Shown here: in pieces, positions 17,906 to 27,186 of the stretch | Position numbering within the stretch: the first letter of the stretch is position 1 | How the letters are laid out: each line of letters begins with the position of its first letter | Assembly: GCF_900573985.1 (NCBI RefSeq) | Contig: NZ_UWOK01000001.1 | Span: 620,001-684,000 of the forward strand | Origin: Campylobacter showae | GTDB taxonomy: Bacteria; Campylobacterota; Campylobacteria; Campylobacterales; Campylobacteraceae | DNA length: 64,000 nucleotides | Direction of reading: 5' to 3' | Notes under the pieces: generated by a model | Database searches by the model: none | Told to the model about the DNA's origin: nothing | What the model saw: the letters and a program-made list of their open reading frames with translations, nothing else | Translations under genes and position numbers: made by a program

Positions 17906-17936
17906 CAAATTTGACGTAAAATTTGCGTCAAATTTG
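17906..17936. terminator. Hairpin built of AAATTTG repeats
   Basis: CAAATTTGACG (17906-17916) pairs perfectly with CGTCAAATTTG (17926-17936) around a 9-base loop. It lies between the ModA-like and ModB-like genes, without a T run, so attenuation is possible but not shown. Confidence 0.4.
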
Positions 17937-18008
17937 ATTTAAACGCTAAAATTTACTCGCTAAATTTAACTCAAACTAAAAGCAAAATTTAACGAAAAAA
18001 GGAAAAAT

Positions 18009-18668
18009 TTGCACGAACTCGCCTGGCTTATTCACCCGCTGCTTTTAAGCGCCAAAACGCTTGCCGTAACCTTTGTGCTGCTTCTATTTTTGGGACTTGG
18101 CGCGGCTTATTTTTTGGCGTTTTACCTCGGCAAATTTAAAGCCGTTTTAGAAGCAGCCGTGATGTTTCCGCTCATTTTCCCGCCGATTGCTACGGGATTT
18201 TTGCTGCTTTATATCTTGGGGCGAAACGGCGTGATCGGCAAGGCGCTAAATTTACAGATCGTTTTTAGCTTTTCGGCTCTCGTCATAGCTTCGTTTTTGG
18301 CGGGTTTGCCGCTGTTTGTAAAGCCTGTTCAAAGCGCGCTTGAAAGCCTGCCTAAAAGCCTAATCGAAGCGGGTCAAAGCCTAGGCAAAAATCGCTTTGA
18401 GATTGCCGTTTTTATCCTCATCCCAAACGTCTTTAAAAGCGTCGTTTCGGCGCTTGTTTTGGCTCTGGCTCGCGGCCTTGGCGAGGTTGGCATCACGCTG
18501 ATGCTAGGCGGCAACATCGTAGGCAAAACCGACACCGTTTCGCTAGCGATCTATAACGCGGTTTACGACGGCGAAAACGGCCGCGCGCTAATTTTAAGCG
18601 TGATTTTGGTAGTGCTTAGCTTGGCGCTTTTTGGATTTATAAATTTTCTCGAGCGAGCTAAAAAATAA
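18009..18668 (+). CDS. Molybdate-type ABC transporter permease (ModB-like)
   Basis: The 219-residue permease starts at TTG (18009) after AAAAAAGGAAAAA. It contains the EAA loop SLPKSLIEAGQSLGKNRFEIAVFILIPN, then ALARGLGEVGITLMLGGNIVGKTDTVSLAIY, the ModB/CysT signature. About five or six helices are visible. It should work with the preceding binding protein. No ModC-type ATPase follows: the next genes are accB-accC. The pair must borrow an ATPase encoded elsewhere, or the ATPase gene has been lost. Confidence 0.85.
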   Translation: MHELAWLIHPLLLSAKTLAVTFVLLLFLGLGAAYFLAFYLGKFKAVLEAAVMFPLIFPPIATGFLLLYILGRNGVIGKALNLQIVFSFSALVIASFLAGLPLFVKPVQSALESLPKSLIEAGQSLGKNRFEIAVFILIPNVFKSVVSALVLALARGLGEVGITLMLGGNIVGKTDTVSLAIYNAVYDGENGRALILSVILVVLSLALFGFINFLERAKK

Positions 18669-18768
18669 ATTGGCTATTTTAAACGCGTAAAGCGACGAAG
18701 ACTCCGAATTTGGCCCGAGCGTAAAAACAAAATACGGCTTTGCGAGCATAAATTCATTATTTTTTTGC

Positions 18769-18774
18769 TACAAT
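18769..18774 (+). promoter_or_regulatory. Probable -10 box for accB-accC
   Basis: TACAAT is preceded by TTTTTTGC, making an extended -10 (TGCTACAAT), 39 bases before the accB ATG. Confidence 0.5.
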
Positions 18775-18812
18775 AAGAAGTTTTGAACTTTAACTATTTA
18801 GGAGAAATTTCT

Positions 18813-19265
18813 ATGAAAAAAGAAGACATAAAAGAGCTGATCGAGTTTTTTAACGAGATGGACATGAACCGCATAAAGATAAAAAGCGGGGATTTTGAGG
18901 TCGAGCTTGAAAAATTCGCCGACTGCTGCGAGCTGCCAAAGCCTGTCGTCCAAGCTCCAGCTCCAGCTCCGACTCCGGTAAACGTCGTGGTAAGCTCAGA
19001 GGTCAAAGCTCCTGCTAATTCTCCAAAAGACAGCATAAAATCGCCTATGGTCGGTACTTTCTACACAGCTCCGAGCCCGGGCGCGGCACCGTTTGTTAAA
19101 GTAGGCCAGCGCGTGAGAAAAGGCGACGTCGTGGGTATCATAGAAGCTATGAAGATAATGAACGAGATCGAGGCCGAATTTGACTGCCAGATCACCGAGC
19201 TGCTCGTATCAGACGGTCAGCCGGTCGAGTTTGGCTTGCCGCTATTTGGCGTGGAGAAAATTTGA
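18813..19265 (+). CDS. accB: Biotin carboxyl carrier protein of acetyl-CoA carboxylase
   Basis: The 150-residue protein starts at MKKEDIKELIEFF with a TTAGGAG site; a start 30 bases upstream would lie before this site. It has an N-terminal helical domain, a proline/alanine linker (about residues 45-70, VQAPAPAPTPV) and a biotinyl domain at residues 75-150. The biotin attachment Lys114 is in EAMKIMNEIEA. It carries the carboxybiotin for malonyl-CoA synthesis. The stop overlaps the accC start (TGATG). Confidence 0.95.
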   Translation: MKKEDIKELIEFFNEMDMNRIKIKSGDFEVELEKFADCCELPKPVVQAPAPAPTPVNVVVSSEVKAPANSPKDSIKSPMVGTFYTAPSPGAAPFVKVGQRVRKGDVVGIIEAMKIMNEIEAEFDCQITELLVSDGQPVEFGLPLFGVEKI

Positions 19266-20596
19266 TGGAAATAAAAAGAATTTTAATCGCAAATCGCGGC
19301 GAAATAGCGCTGCGAGCCTTGCGAACGATAAAGGAAATGGGCAAAGAAGCCGTCGTGGTCTACTCCACGGCCGATAAAGACGCGCTCTACGTCAAATACG
19401 CCGACGTGGCGATCTGTATCGGCAAGGAGCGCTCAAGCGACAGCTACCTAAATATCCCGGCCATAATCAGCGCAGCCGAGATCAGCGAAGCCGACGCGAT
19501 ATTTCCGGGCTACGGATTTCTCAGCGAAAATCAAAATTTCGTCGAAATTTGCTCGCATCACAAGCTAAAATTTATCGGCCCTAGCGTAGCCGCGATGGCG
19601 CTCATGAGCGACAAAAGCAAAGCAAAGCAGATGATGCAGCGAGCGGGCGTACCGGTGATCCCGGGCTCTGACGGCGCCGTAGCAGATACTAAGGCGGCCA
19701 AAGAGCTAGCTAAAAAAATCGGCTATCCGGTCATCCTAAAAGCCGCAGCCGGCGGCGGCGGACGCGGTATGCGCGTGGTCGAGCGCGAAGAGGACATCGA
19801 AAAGGCGTTTTGGTCGGCCGAGAGCGAGGCGATGAGCGCGTTTGGCGACGGAACGATGTATATGGAAAAATACATCCTAAACCCGCGCCACATCGAGGTT
19901 CAGGTCATCGGCGACAGCCACGGTAACGTCCTGCACATCGGCGAGCGCGACTGCTCTATGCAGCGCCGCCACCAAAAGCTGATCGAGGAGAGTCCTGCGA
20001 TCCTACTAGACGACGACATTCGCGCTAGACTGCACGAAACGGCGATCCGCGCGGCAAAAGCGATCGACTACGAGGGAGCGGGAACGTTTGAGTTTTTGGT
20101 CGATAAGGATCTAAATTTCTACTTCATCGAGATGAATACGCGCCTGCAAGTCGAGCACTGCGTGAGCGAGATGGTTAGCGGCCTAGACATCATCGAACTG
20201 ATGATAAAAGTAGCCCAGGGCGAGGCGCTACCGCCGCAAGAAAGCATCACGCTAAAAGGTCACGCCATCGAGTGCCGCATTACGGCCGAGGATCCAAACA
20301 CATTTACGCCAAGTCCAGGCAAGATAACAAAATACGTCTGTCCGGGCGGCCGAAACGTGCGCATGGATAGCCACATCTATCAGGACTACTCGATCCCGCC
20401 GTACTACGACAGTATGATCGGCAAGCTCATCGTCTGGGACACCGATAGAAACAGAGCCATCCACAAGATGAAGGTCGCGCTCGATCAGCTCATCATCGGC
20501 GGTATCAAGACCACGCGCGATTTTCACATCGCGATGATGGAAAACCAAGACTTTATCGACAACAACTACGATACTAACTACCTCTCTCGCCGCTAA
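19265..20596 (+). CDS. accC: Biotin carboxylase subunit of acetyl-CoA carboxylase
   Basis: The 443-residue ATP-grasp enzyme begins MEIKRILIANRGEIALRALRT. It contains the glycine-rich ATP loop KAAAGGGGRGMRVV, HIEVQVIGDSHGNVLHIGERDCSMQRRHQK, EMNTRLQVEHCVSEMVSG and RITAEDPNTFTPSPGKIT, all typical. It carboxylates the biotin on AccB. The start ATG overlaps the accB stop, so the two are translationally coupled, as in C. jejuni. Full length. Confidence 0.97.
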   Translation: MEIKRILIANRGEIALRALRTIKEMGKEAVVVYSTADKDALYVKYADVAICIGKERSSDSYLNIPAIISAAEISEADAIFPGYGFLSENQNFVEICSHHKLKFIGPSVAAMALMSDKSKAKQMMQRAGVPVIPGSDGAVADTKAAKELAKKIGYPVILKAAAGGGGRGMRVVEREEDIEKAFWSAESEAMSAFGDGTMYMEKYILNPRHIEVQVIGDSHGNVLHIGERDCSMQRRHQKLIEESPAILLDDDIRARLHETAIRAAKAIDYEGAGTFEFLVDKDLNFYFIEMNTRLQVEHCVSEMVSGLDIIELMIKVAQGEALPPQESITLKGHAIECRITAEDPNTFTPSPGKITKYVCPGGRNVRMDSHIYQDYSIPPYYDSMIGKLIVWDTDRNRAIHKMKVALDQLIIGGIKTTRDFHIAMMENQDFIDNNYDTNYLSRR

Positions 20597-20612
20597 ATTT
20601 GCGGCGCGGGCT

Positions 20613-20649
20613 GCCTTGCTCGTGGCTTTTAATCGGCCGCAAGCAAGGC
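20613..20649 (+). terminator. Terminator-like hairpin after accC
   Basis: GCCTTGCT (20613-20620) pairs with AGCAAGGC (20642-20649), and the interior GTGGC/GGCCGC partly extends the stem. It lies 17 bases after the accC stop. A T-rich run is not immediate. Confidence 0.55.
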
Positions 20650-21090
20650 GATCTAACTTTAAATTTATTACTATGGCGATAAAATTTTACTCAAAGCTTT
20701 TTGACGAGTGATTTTATCAGTAGCTGCGGCATTTGTCTTTTGCGTTATTTTAAAACTTGTCCGTAAGTTTTGTTTCCTTCCGCTAAAATTACTACATTTG
20801 TTTGCCGTGCTTGCGATAGCATCTTTTAAATTTGCGCATTTAAACCGCAAATCTTGTGTCTTTGCTTGCGATATTCAAATTGGCATAAATAGTCGATTTT
20901 TGAAATGTATTTTGGATTTTAGGCGAGTAATGCGGATAAGTTTTTCGTGGTTGAAAATAATGTAAATTTAAAATCGAATTCGTCGGATATATATATATAT
21001 TTTAAAATTCGCTACGCTACGATGTTATGCAGGCTTGGGTTACCAAGTGTAAATTTCGCTCCCAAAAAAGCTTTGCGCATTGCCAGCTCA

Positions 21091-21545
21091 TTACTCGGAA
21101 AAAAGCACCGACTTTCTATTTTGGTCTATAAAAATTAGCGACTTTTTGTCTAAACCAAGGCGTATTTTTAAATTTAGCCTCGCTTTTTGATTTTCTCTGT
21201 ACTTTGTCACGCTTTTTTGCATCATGGTCATTTGCGCGCCTGCTATGCCAATATAGCCAGCTGAAATACCGATTTCTTAACTGTTAAACCGTGTAGCGTC
21301 ACGCGCTTGCCTAAAGAGCTTTCTGTATGCATGCAGTATTTCTGCACACACAAGGTGCGACGAAGCTCGGCGCTAGATGATTTTATCAGCATTAGGCGAC
21401 AGTTTTCCCTCTTTGGCTATTTTTATCGCACCGCGTAATGGTTTGGTATTGGCTGTGGGTCGGCTCAGCAGAGCATCCGAGCATAAGATCCACGCAACCA
21501 ACCCTTCGTGGCAAAATCTCTTTATCAAACAAATAAGGTAATGTG
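21091..21545 (-). pseudogene. Possible decayed gene remnant
   Basis: Read on the minus strand, one frame gives LLSRPTANTKPLRGAIKIAK and, after stops, GYIGIAGAQMTMMQKSVTKY followed by a charged stretch ending KSVLFSE and TAA at 21093-21091. The composition is protein-like, but the frame is broken by at least two stops. No family is recognised. It may instead be two short unrelated frames. Confidence 0.3.
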
Positions 21546-21678
21546 TGCGGTGGCGTTAGATATGACTTTTAAAGTCGCGTTAGTTATCAAAAATTTAGCT
21601 TTAATTTTTGGATTTGAAGCCGAATTTTGGACGATAAAATTCGGCTGATTTTTTGGCGATTTTACTTAAGGGACAAAA

Positions 21679-21762
21679 ATGAGTTTGGAATCAAATTTTA
21701 TCGACTATTTATATAAAAATGCGAGTAAATTTGCCACACATCCGGTATCGGTAAAAATTTAA
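21679..21762 (+). CDS. Possible 27-residue peptide
   Basis: The ATG at 21679 has an AAGGGA site 5 bases upstream and reads MSLESNFIDYLYKNASKFAT plus seven residues to TAA. The frame lies alone next to decayed sequence and could be the start of a truncated gene. There is no recognisable family. Confidence 0.25.
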   Translation: MSLESNFIDYLYKNASKFATHPVSVKI

Positions 21763-21793
21763 ATTTTACCGCATATCACGAGTAGCAACCAAA

Positions 21794-22060
21794 TCAAGAT
21801 AAAATCTCAAATTTTACCTGCTCGTTTTCCTCCGCTAGATCGGTAAAAACGGCGATCAGATCGTCTGCATAACCCCCTAGCGAGGCAAGTGCGGCACGAT
21901 TTTTTAGATTTATCTGCGTAGGTTCGTTTATCTCGCCGAGCGCGTCGTAAAGCGCGTCGAGGTTTTTTATCTCGGGACCCAGGCCGAATTTTCGCGCCAG
22001 ATACTCAAAGGCCGCCGTTTTCTCGCGCATTTTCGCGCCGTTTAGAGTTATGATTTTCAC
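21794..22060 (-). CDS. Barstar-family ribonuclease inhibitor
   Basis: The 88-residue protein begins at GTG. It matches barstar: MKIITLNGAKMREKTAAFEYLARKFGL at the N-terminus, NLDALYDALGEI (the acidic helix that plugs the barnase active site) and LIAVFTDLAEENEQVKFEI at the end. It should bind and block the RNase encoded just upstream, protecting the cell. The start overlaps the RNase stop by 4 bases (GTGA) with a GGAGGCGG ribosome site, ensuring matched production. Confidence 0.85.
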   Translation of the reverse strand: MKIITLNGAKMREKTAAFEYLARKFGLGPEIKNLDALYDALGEINEPTQINLKNRAALASLGGYADDLIAVFTDLAEENEQVKFEILS

Positions 22061-22587
22061 TGCCGCCTCCGCTCATAAAGTAGATAAAAGTTCTCGTAAT
22101 GATCGGGCGTGTAGTAGATCAACCCGTCGCTAGAAAAGACGATACGCTCTGCTCCGCGTCGCCCTCCGCGGTATCCGACATCGCACTCAAACCACTTGCG
22201 CCCGCTAGCCTCGGGCAGCTTTTTTTCTCTGTTTGAAAAGCGGTCGCCGCCGATGCTTTTTTTGTCCGTGACCTGCCACAGATTGCCACTTTTAGCGTCC
22301 CATCCGAGCGCGATCGCCTCTTTTTTGGTGATGAAGTTTTGCGGCAACCCGCCGAATCTATAAATATACGCCGCAACCTCGTCTTTTGAGGTATAAATGC
22401 CGTCTTTTACGACGTTTACACTCGGCGCGGCGGCTATATTTTTCTCTGCGCTGCCGCCTCTAAATTCGCTTTGCGGCTGATTTTGTTTCGGAGCGGTCGA
22501 GTTATCCGGGATGATAAATTTAAATAGTGCCGCGAGCAGCAAAACGGCTAGCGGCAAGATGACGTTTCTAATGAGTTGTTTGTTCAA
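22057..22587 (-). CDS. Membrane-anchored barnase-type ribonuclease
   Basis: The protein has 176 residues from the TTG at 22587, which has AAAGG 7 bases upstream; a frame start at 22665 lacks a site. A membrane segment (LPLAVLLLAALFKFII) is followed by a polar linker and a complete barnase/RNase N1 domain: DGIYTSKDEVAAYIYRFGGL, NFITKKEAIALGWDAKSGNL, IGGDRFSNREKKLP, the catalytic Glu in KWFECDVGY, arginines in GGRRGAERIVFS and the catalytic His in YTPDHYENF. It cleaves RNA at purines. It could be a secreted nuclease or an intercellular toxin. No secretion genes are adjacent. Confidence 0.85.
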   Translation of the reverse strand: MNKQLIRNVILPLAVLLLAALFKFIIPDNSTAPKQNQPQSEFRGGSAEKNIAAAPSVNVVKDGIYTSKDEVAAYIYRFGGLPQNFITKKEAIALGWDAKSGNLWQVTDKKSIGGDRFSNREKKLPEASGRKWFECDVGYRGGRRGAERIVFSSDGLIYYTPDHYENFYLLYERRRQ

Positions 22588-22829
22588 AAAAAGACCTTTG
22601 GAATAAATTTGAAGCGCTTGCTTCGGCGGTAAATTTGACGTCAAATTTGTACAGACAAAATCCAAATTTGGTAATTACGCGCCGTAAAGACGAGAGTAAA
22701 TTTACTCAGCTATCAGACGTTTGCATCAAATTTAGCAGGCTAAAAGCCGAATTTGACCCCATAAATCACAGTCAAATTCGGTCAAATTTACGGCACAAAA
22801 AGCTAAATTTGCCGTCCGGTTTGTCAAAT

Positions 22830-23456
22830 TTAAAGCGTATTAAACACCCTATCGCCCGCGTCGCCAAGACCCGGCACGATGTAGTTTTTCTCGTTTAGTC
22901 GCTCGTCGATCGCAGCCGTATAGACCTCGACGTCCGGGTAAACTTCGCTAAATCGCTTTAGTCCCTCTGGAGCGGCGATGATGGAGATAAATTTGATCTG
23001 TTTGATGCCGTTCTCGCGTAAAAATTTAACCGCGTCGATAGCCGTACCGCCGGTGGCAAACATCGGATCGATGATGATGGCTAGGCGGTTTTTGGCGTCG
23101 CGAGGCAGTTTAGCGTAGAAAAACTCCGCCTCCGCGGTCTTTTCGTTTCGCTGAAAGCCCAAAAAGCCAACGCTAGCATCGGGAATGATCGTAAATACGC
23201 TATCAAGCATACCCAGCGCTGCTCGCAAAATCGGGCAAATCATCACCTTTGTCGCGAGCTTTTTGGCCTGGGCCTGGGCGACCGGAGTCTGCACGCTCAC
23301 GTCGCGCAGCGCCAGATCTCTAGTCGCCTCAAATATCATCAGGTGGCTGATCTCGTCCACGAGCATCCTAAACTGAAACGGCTCGGTGTTTTTATCCCTT
23401 AAAATCGCTAGTTTGTGCTCGATGAGCGGGTGTGAGATGAGCCTGACGTTTTTCAT
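22830..23456 (-). CDS. upp: Uracil phosphoribosyltransferase
   Basis: The 208-residue protein starts MKNVRLISHPLIEHKLAILR and contains PILRAALGMLDSV and the PRPP loop IIDPMFATGGTAIDAVKFL, then VYTAAIDERLNEKNYIVPGLGDAGDRVFNTL, the UPRT C-terminus that binds uracil. It salvages uracil to UMP. It starts directly after the maeB stop, so the minus-strand order gltX-maeB-upp forms one unit, as in C. jejuni. Confidence 0.96.
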   Translation of the reverse strand: MKNVRLISHPLIEHKLAILRDKNTEPFQFRMLVDEISHLMIFEATRDLALRDVSVQTPVAQAQAKKLATKVMICPILRAALGMLDSVFTIIPDASVGFLGFQRNEKTAEAEFFYAKLPRDAKNRLAIIIDPMFATGGTAIDAVKFLRENGIKQIKFISIIAAPEGLKRFSEVYPDVEVYTAAIDERLNEKNYIVPGLGDAGDRVFNTL

Positions 23457-24710
23457 TTACAGACCCTTCGCTAGCTTTTCGGTATAGGCTTTGACGTCAA
23501 AATCCTTTACTCTAGCTACGCCGTCATCGACCGCAGCCTGCGCTACGGCAGGAGCTACCGCCGTTAGGACGCGTTTGTCAAACGGTTTTGGTATGATGTA
23601 GTCTTTGCCGAATTTTAGCTCTTTTACGCCAAACGCCTCGCAAACCTCCGCAGGTACCGGCTCTTTAGCCAAATTTGCAAGCGCACGCGCCGCAGCCATT
23701 TTCATATTTTCGGTGATTTTTTTGGCTCTGACGTCTAGCGCGCCGCGGAATATAAACGGAAAGCCAAGTACGTTATTTACCTGGTTTGGATAGTCGCTGC
23801 GGCCGGTTCCCATCATCACGTCGTTTCGCACGCTAGCGACGTCTTCGGGGAAGATTTCCGGAGTCGGGTTAGCAAGCGCGAAAATAATCGGCTCGTCGTT
23901 CATAGAGGCGACCATTTCCTTCGTCACGACGCCGGGTTTTGATAGGCCTAGGAACATATCCGCGCCCTTCATAGCGTCCGCTAGCGTTCTATCGGCGGTT
24001 TCTAGGGCGAATTCTAGCTTTTCCGGAGTTAGGTCGGTGCGGCCTTTGTGGATCACGCCTTTGCTATCTACCATCACGATGTGTTTTGCGCCAAGCGCTT
24101 TATACATCTTCGCGCATGCGATGCCAGCCGCGCCCGCGCCGCTAACTACGATTTTGATTTTAGAGATATCTTTGCCAGAAATCTCCATCGCGTTTATTAT
24201 GCCTGCGCTTGTTATCATCGCCGTGCCGTGCTGATCGTCGTGCATGACCGGGATATCGACTGCTTCTTGTAGTTTGCGCTCGATCTCAAAGCACTTCGGA
24301 GCGCGGATATCTTCTAAATTTATACCGCCGAAAGTTGGAGAGAGCGCTTTGCAAATTTCAACTATCTTATCTGGATCGTGTTCGTCTAGCTCGATGTCGA
24401 ATGCATCTACGTTTGCAAATTTTTTAAACAAAACCGCCTTGCCCTCCATCACGGGCTTGCCAGCTACTGCGCCGATATCGCCTAGACCGAGCACGGCCGT
24501 ACCGTCGGTGATGACGGCTACTAAATTTGCTTTGTTGGTGTATTTGTAGGCCAGTTCGTTGTCGGCCTCGATCTCTTTACAAGGCACCGCGACGCCCGGC
24601 GTATAGGCCATAGATAGGTCTCTAGCCGTCGCGCATGGGGTTTTTACTTTTATCTCTATCTTGCCGCCCTCGTGATACGCGAGCGCCTCTTCGTTAGTTA
24701 CGTGTGTCAT
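23457..24710 (-). CDS. maeB: NAD(P)-dependent malic enzyme
   Basis: The 417-residue protein decarboxylates malate to pyruvate. Visible motifs are [43 protein letters not shown], the metal-binding [37 protein letters not shown] and the nucleotide fold [16 protein letters not shown]. It is the short form without the phosphotransacetylase-like domain of E. coli MaeB. It overlaps gltX by 4 bases (ATGA). The cofactor is not certain from sequence. Confidence 0.93.
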   Translation of the reverse strand: MTHVTNEEALAYHEGGKIEIKVKTPCATARDLSMAYTPGVAVPCKEIEADNELAYKYTNKANLVAVITDGTAVLGLGDIGAVAGKPVMEGKAVLFKKFANVDAFDIELDEHDPDKIVEICKALSPTFGGINLEDIRAPKCFEIERKLQEAVDIPVMHDDQHGTAMITSAGIINAMEISGKDISKIKIVVSGAGAAGIACAKMYKALGAKHIVMVDSKGVIHKGRTDLTPEKLEFALETADRTLADAMKGADMFLGLSKPGVVTKEMVASMNDEPIIFALANPTPEIFPEDVASVRNDVMMGTGRSDYPNQVNNVLGFPFIFRGALDVRAKKITENMKMAAARALANLAKEPVPAEVCEAFGVKELKFGKDYIIPKPFDKRVLTAVAPAVAQAAVDDGVARVKDFDVKAYTEKLAKGL

Positions 24711-26098
24711 TTATTCTCCTTTAAAATATTTTTTATTCGTTTTTTCGTCTCGTCCGCGCCCAAAACTTCGAGCACCTCAAATATCCCCGGACTTACGCTA
24801 TTTCCCGTTAGTGCGACGCGAAGCGCCTGAGCTAGGTCTTTTAGCTTTAAGCCGTTTGCTTCTAAAAATTTACCCGTCATCTCCTCGTAGCCTTTGGCGT
24901 CTAAATTTTCGCCTAAAATTTCGGCAAATTTAGCCAAATTTTCCTTGCTTTCGGGCGTGATAAATTTAGCGTAGGCTTTCTCGTCGTATGCGCTTGGAGC
25001 GTTTATTATCGTTCTTGCGCTCTGGCTCATCTCAACTAGCGTTTTTGAGCGTTCGCGCAATGAATTTAACAGCACTTCGCCCTTTGGCATCGCTTTAAAA
25101 TCTATCTCAAAGCTAAGCATCTCACGTGCTAGTCTCTCGTACGGCAGAGTCTTGATATAGTGGGCATTTAGCCACTCTAGCTTGCTTGCGTTATAGGTGC
25201 TTGAGCTCTTGTTTATATCGTGCGGATCGAAATACTTTAGCATATCGTCCATGCCGAAAATTTCGTCGTTTCCGTGGCTCCAACCTAGGCGCACGAGGAA
25301 ATTTAAAAGAGCTTCAGGCAGATAACCCATGCGCTTATACTCCATCACGTCGGTCGCGCCGTGGCGTTTGCTCAGTTTGCTACCGTCCTCGCCGTTTATC
25401 ATCGCGACGTGGTAAAATTTCGGCGCTTTAAATCCCAGTGCATCGTAGAGTACGATTTGTTTCGGGGTATTTGAGAGGTGATCGTCGCCGCGGATGACGT
25501 CGGTTACGCCCATCAGCGCATCGTCTATCACGACCGTGAAGTTATAGGTCGGTGTGCCGTCACTACGCGCGATGATAAAATCATCCAGGATATCCTCGAC
25601 TCTAAATTTGACCTCGCCTTTTATACCGTCGTCGATCATGATCTCGCCGCTTAGAGGCGCTTTGATACGGATGACGGGCTCCACTCCCGCAGGCGGAGTG
25701 CCTGTAAATTCGCGGTAGCGATTGTCGTATTTAGGCCTCTCTTTTCTCGCTTCTTGCTCGGCGCGCAGAGCGTCTAGCTCGTCCTTGCTCATGTAGCATT
25801 TGTAGGCTTTGCCCTCGGCTAACAGCTTTTGTACATACTCTTTATAAACGCCAAATCTACGCGACTGATACGTCACCTCTCCGTCGTGATCCAGTCCGCA
25901 CCATGCAAAGGCCTCTTTTATCGCTTGCGTCGCTTCTTCGGAGTTGCGTTTTAGATCGGTATCTTCGATGCGCAGCAGAAATTTCCCGCCGTTTGCTCTA
26001 GCGTATAAGTAGTTATAAAGCGCCGTCCTAAGCCCGCCGATGTGCAAATATCCGGTCGGAGAGGGGGCAAATCTAGTTACTATTTGTGAATTTTGCAT
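24707..26098 (-). CDS. gltX: Glutamyl-tRNA synthetase
   Basis: The 463-residue class I synthetase has the HIGH motif in [22 protein letters not shown] and the KMSKS motif in [33 protein letters not shown] and [19 protein letters not shown] are GluRS landmarks. Campylobacter carries two GltX proteins with shared Glu/Gln-tRNA charging; the neighbours (maeB, upp, SurA-like) match C. jejuni gltX2, which makes this probably that paralogue. It is divergent from the SurA-like gene. Confidence 0.95.
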   Translation of the reverse strand: MQNSQIVTRFAPSPTGYLHIGGLRTALYNYLYARANGGKFLLRIEDTDLKRNSEEATQAIKEAFAWCGLDHDGEVTYQSRRFGVYKEYVQKLLAEGKAYKCYMSKDELDALRAEQEARKERPKYDNRYREFTGTPPAGVEPVIRIKAPLSGEIMIDDGIKGEVKFRVEDILDDFIIARSDGTPTYNFTVVIDDALMGVTDVIRGDDHLSNTPKQIVLYDALGFKAPKFYHVAMINGEDGSKLSKRHGATDVMEYKRMGYLPEALLNFLVRLGWSHGNDEIFGMDDMLKYFDPHDINKSSSTYNASKLEWLNAHYIKTLPYERLAREMLSFEIDFKAMPKGEVLLNSLRERSKTLVEMSQSARTIINAPSAYDEKAYAKFITPESKENLAKFAEILGENLDAKGYEEMTGKFLEANGLKLKDLAQALRVALTGNSVSPGIFEVLEVLGADETKKRIKNILKENK

Positions 26099-26185
26099 TA
26101 AATTTTACCTTTATAGCTTGCGCTTAAATTTAAAATGTTATAATGCTCAAATTATATTTACTTTAGACTTAAACAAAGGTTTTAT

Positions 26186-27022
26186 ATGTTAAAAAAGATC
26201 TCATTCGCCGCGTTTTTTCTCAGTTTTTGTATGGCTAACGCGAGCCAGATCTCAAACGGCATAGCCGTCATCATCGAAAACGAACCCATCACCGTAAACG
26301 AAGTACGCAAAGCCGCCGCGCAGCTGCAAACAAGCGAAGCAAATGCGCTAAATTTACTGATCCGCGATAGACTAGAAACTGCGCAGATCAAAAACCTAAA
26401 AATCGAAGCCAGCGACTACGAGCTAAATCAAAGGCTGCAAAAGATCGCAAGCGAGAGCGGCATGAGCGCCTCAGATCTGCGCTCGGCCGTGCTATCAAAG
26501 GGCGGCGACTACGCGCAGTTTAAAGACGACGTCGCAAAGACCATAAAACAAGAAAAGCTATATCAAAGCATATTTGCCGACGCTAAAATCAACATTTCAG
26601 AAAACGCCGCGAGAGCGTATTTTGAGCAAAATCGCGACCTTTTCGCGCACTTTACCGACGTGAGCGTGACTAGATACGTGGCGCCTTCGATGCAGCTTTT
26701 AGAGGCCGCCAGACACAGCTCCCCGATGAACACCAACCACAGCGTGCACATGGACGTGCTGGATCTAAAAAGCGAGCAGATCCCGCCTCAACTACGAACG
26801 ATATTTCAGCAGACCCCGGACGGCACTTTCACGCAGATTTTCCAGACTCCCGAGGGCTTTGAGATGTTTTACGTAGCGTCTAAAAAGGGGCAAACGATGC
26901 CTGAATTTGACGAGGTCAGAGACGAAGCGATGAATGCGCTTTATAAACTCGAGCAAGACCGCGTCATCGGCGAATACTTCAACAAACTCCGCGCCAAAGC
27001 CAACGTCAAATATCTACGCTAA
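26186..27022 (+). CDS. SurA-like periplasmic chaperone / peptidyl-prolyl isomerase
   Basis: The 278-residue protein has a signal peptide (MLKKISFAAFFLSFCMANA) and a SurA N-terminal helical domain (ISNGIAVIIENEPITVNEVR through KQEKLYQSIFADAKI), followed by a parvulin-like domain (about residues 160-265) with PDGTFTQIFQTPEGFEMFYV. It likely aids outer-membrane protein folding. In C. jejuni the equivalent (Cj1289) also sits divergent from gltX2. The start has an AAAGG site. Confidence 0.88.
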   Translation: MLKKISFAAFFLSFCMANASQISNGIAVIIENEPITVNEVRKAAAQLQTSEANALNLLIRDRLETAQIKNLKIEASDYELNQRLQKIASESGMSASDLRSAVLSKGGDYAQFKDDVAKTIKQEKLYQSIFADAKINISENAARAYFEQNRDLFAHFTDVSVTRYVAPSMQLLEAARHSSPMNTNHSVHMDVLDLKSEQIPPQLRTIFQQTPDGTFTQIFQTPEGFEMFYVASKKGQTMPEFDEVRDEAMNALYKLEQDRVIGEYFNKLRAKANVKYLR

Positions 27023-27031
27023 ACTCAAATC

Positions 27032-27057
27032 TTTAAGCCGATTTGATTCGGCTTAAA
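27032..27057 (+). terminator. Terminator after the SurA-like gene
   Basis: TTTAAGCCGA (27032-27041) pairs perfectly with TCGGCTTAAA (27048-27057), followed by TTCTTTTATTTT. It lies 9 bases after the stop: a good rho-independent terminator. Confidence 0.8.
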
Positions 27058-27186
27058 TTCTTTTATTTTCGGCTAAATTTGACCGATTTTTCTTTAAATT
27101 TAGTTGCTCGCCCGCCCAAACCCGCATCTTTACGGCGTAAATTTCGCTAAAATTCGCTCCAAACGTAAAATAAAAAGAGGCAAAAT

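Larger units (their letters stand above)
20650..21793. other. Gene-poor stretch with decayed sequence
   Basis: About 1.15 kb without a convincing intact gene. Two plus-strand frames (20708-20965, starting GTG, and 20947-21138) are open but hydrophobic or odd in composition and have no ribosome site that I trust. A (TA)n run lies near 20988-21000. Minus-strand 21091-21545 looks like decayed coding sequence, and a 27-codon frame lies at 21679-21762. Downstream, GGTAAAAATTTAAATTTTACC forms a small inverted repeat at 21750-21770. Confidence 0.6.

Noticed and set aside
16406-18668. NikO as the missing ATPase of the ModAB-like pair
   Set aside because: NikO has CbiO-type features and is coupled to NikQ; nothing in the sequence links it to the later permease.
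20708-21138. Two overlapping open frames (85 and 63 codons) after accC
   Set aside because: Odd composition, no ribosome site and no recognisable domain; treated as non-coding or decayed sequence.
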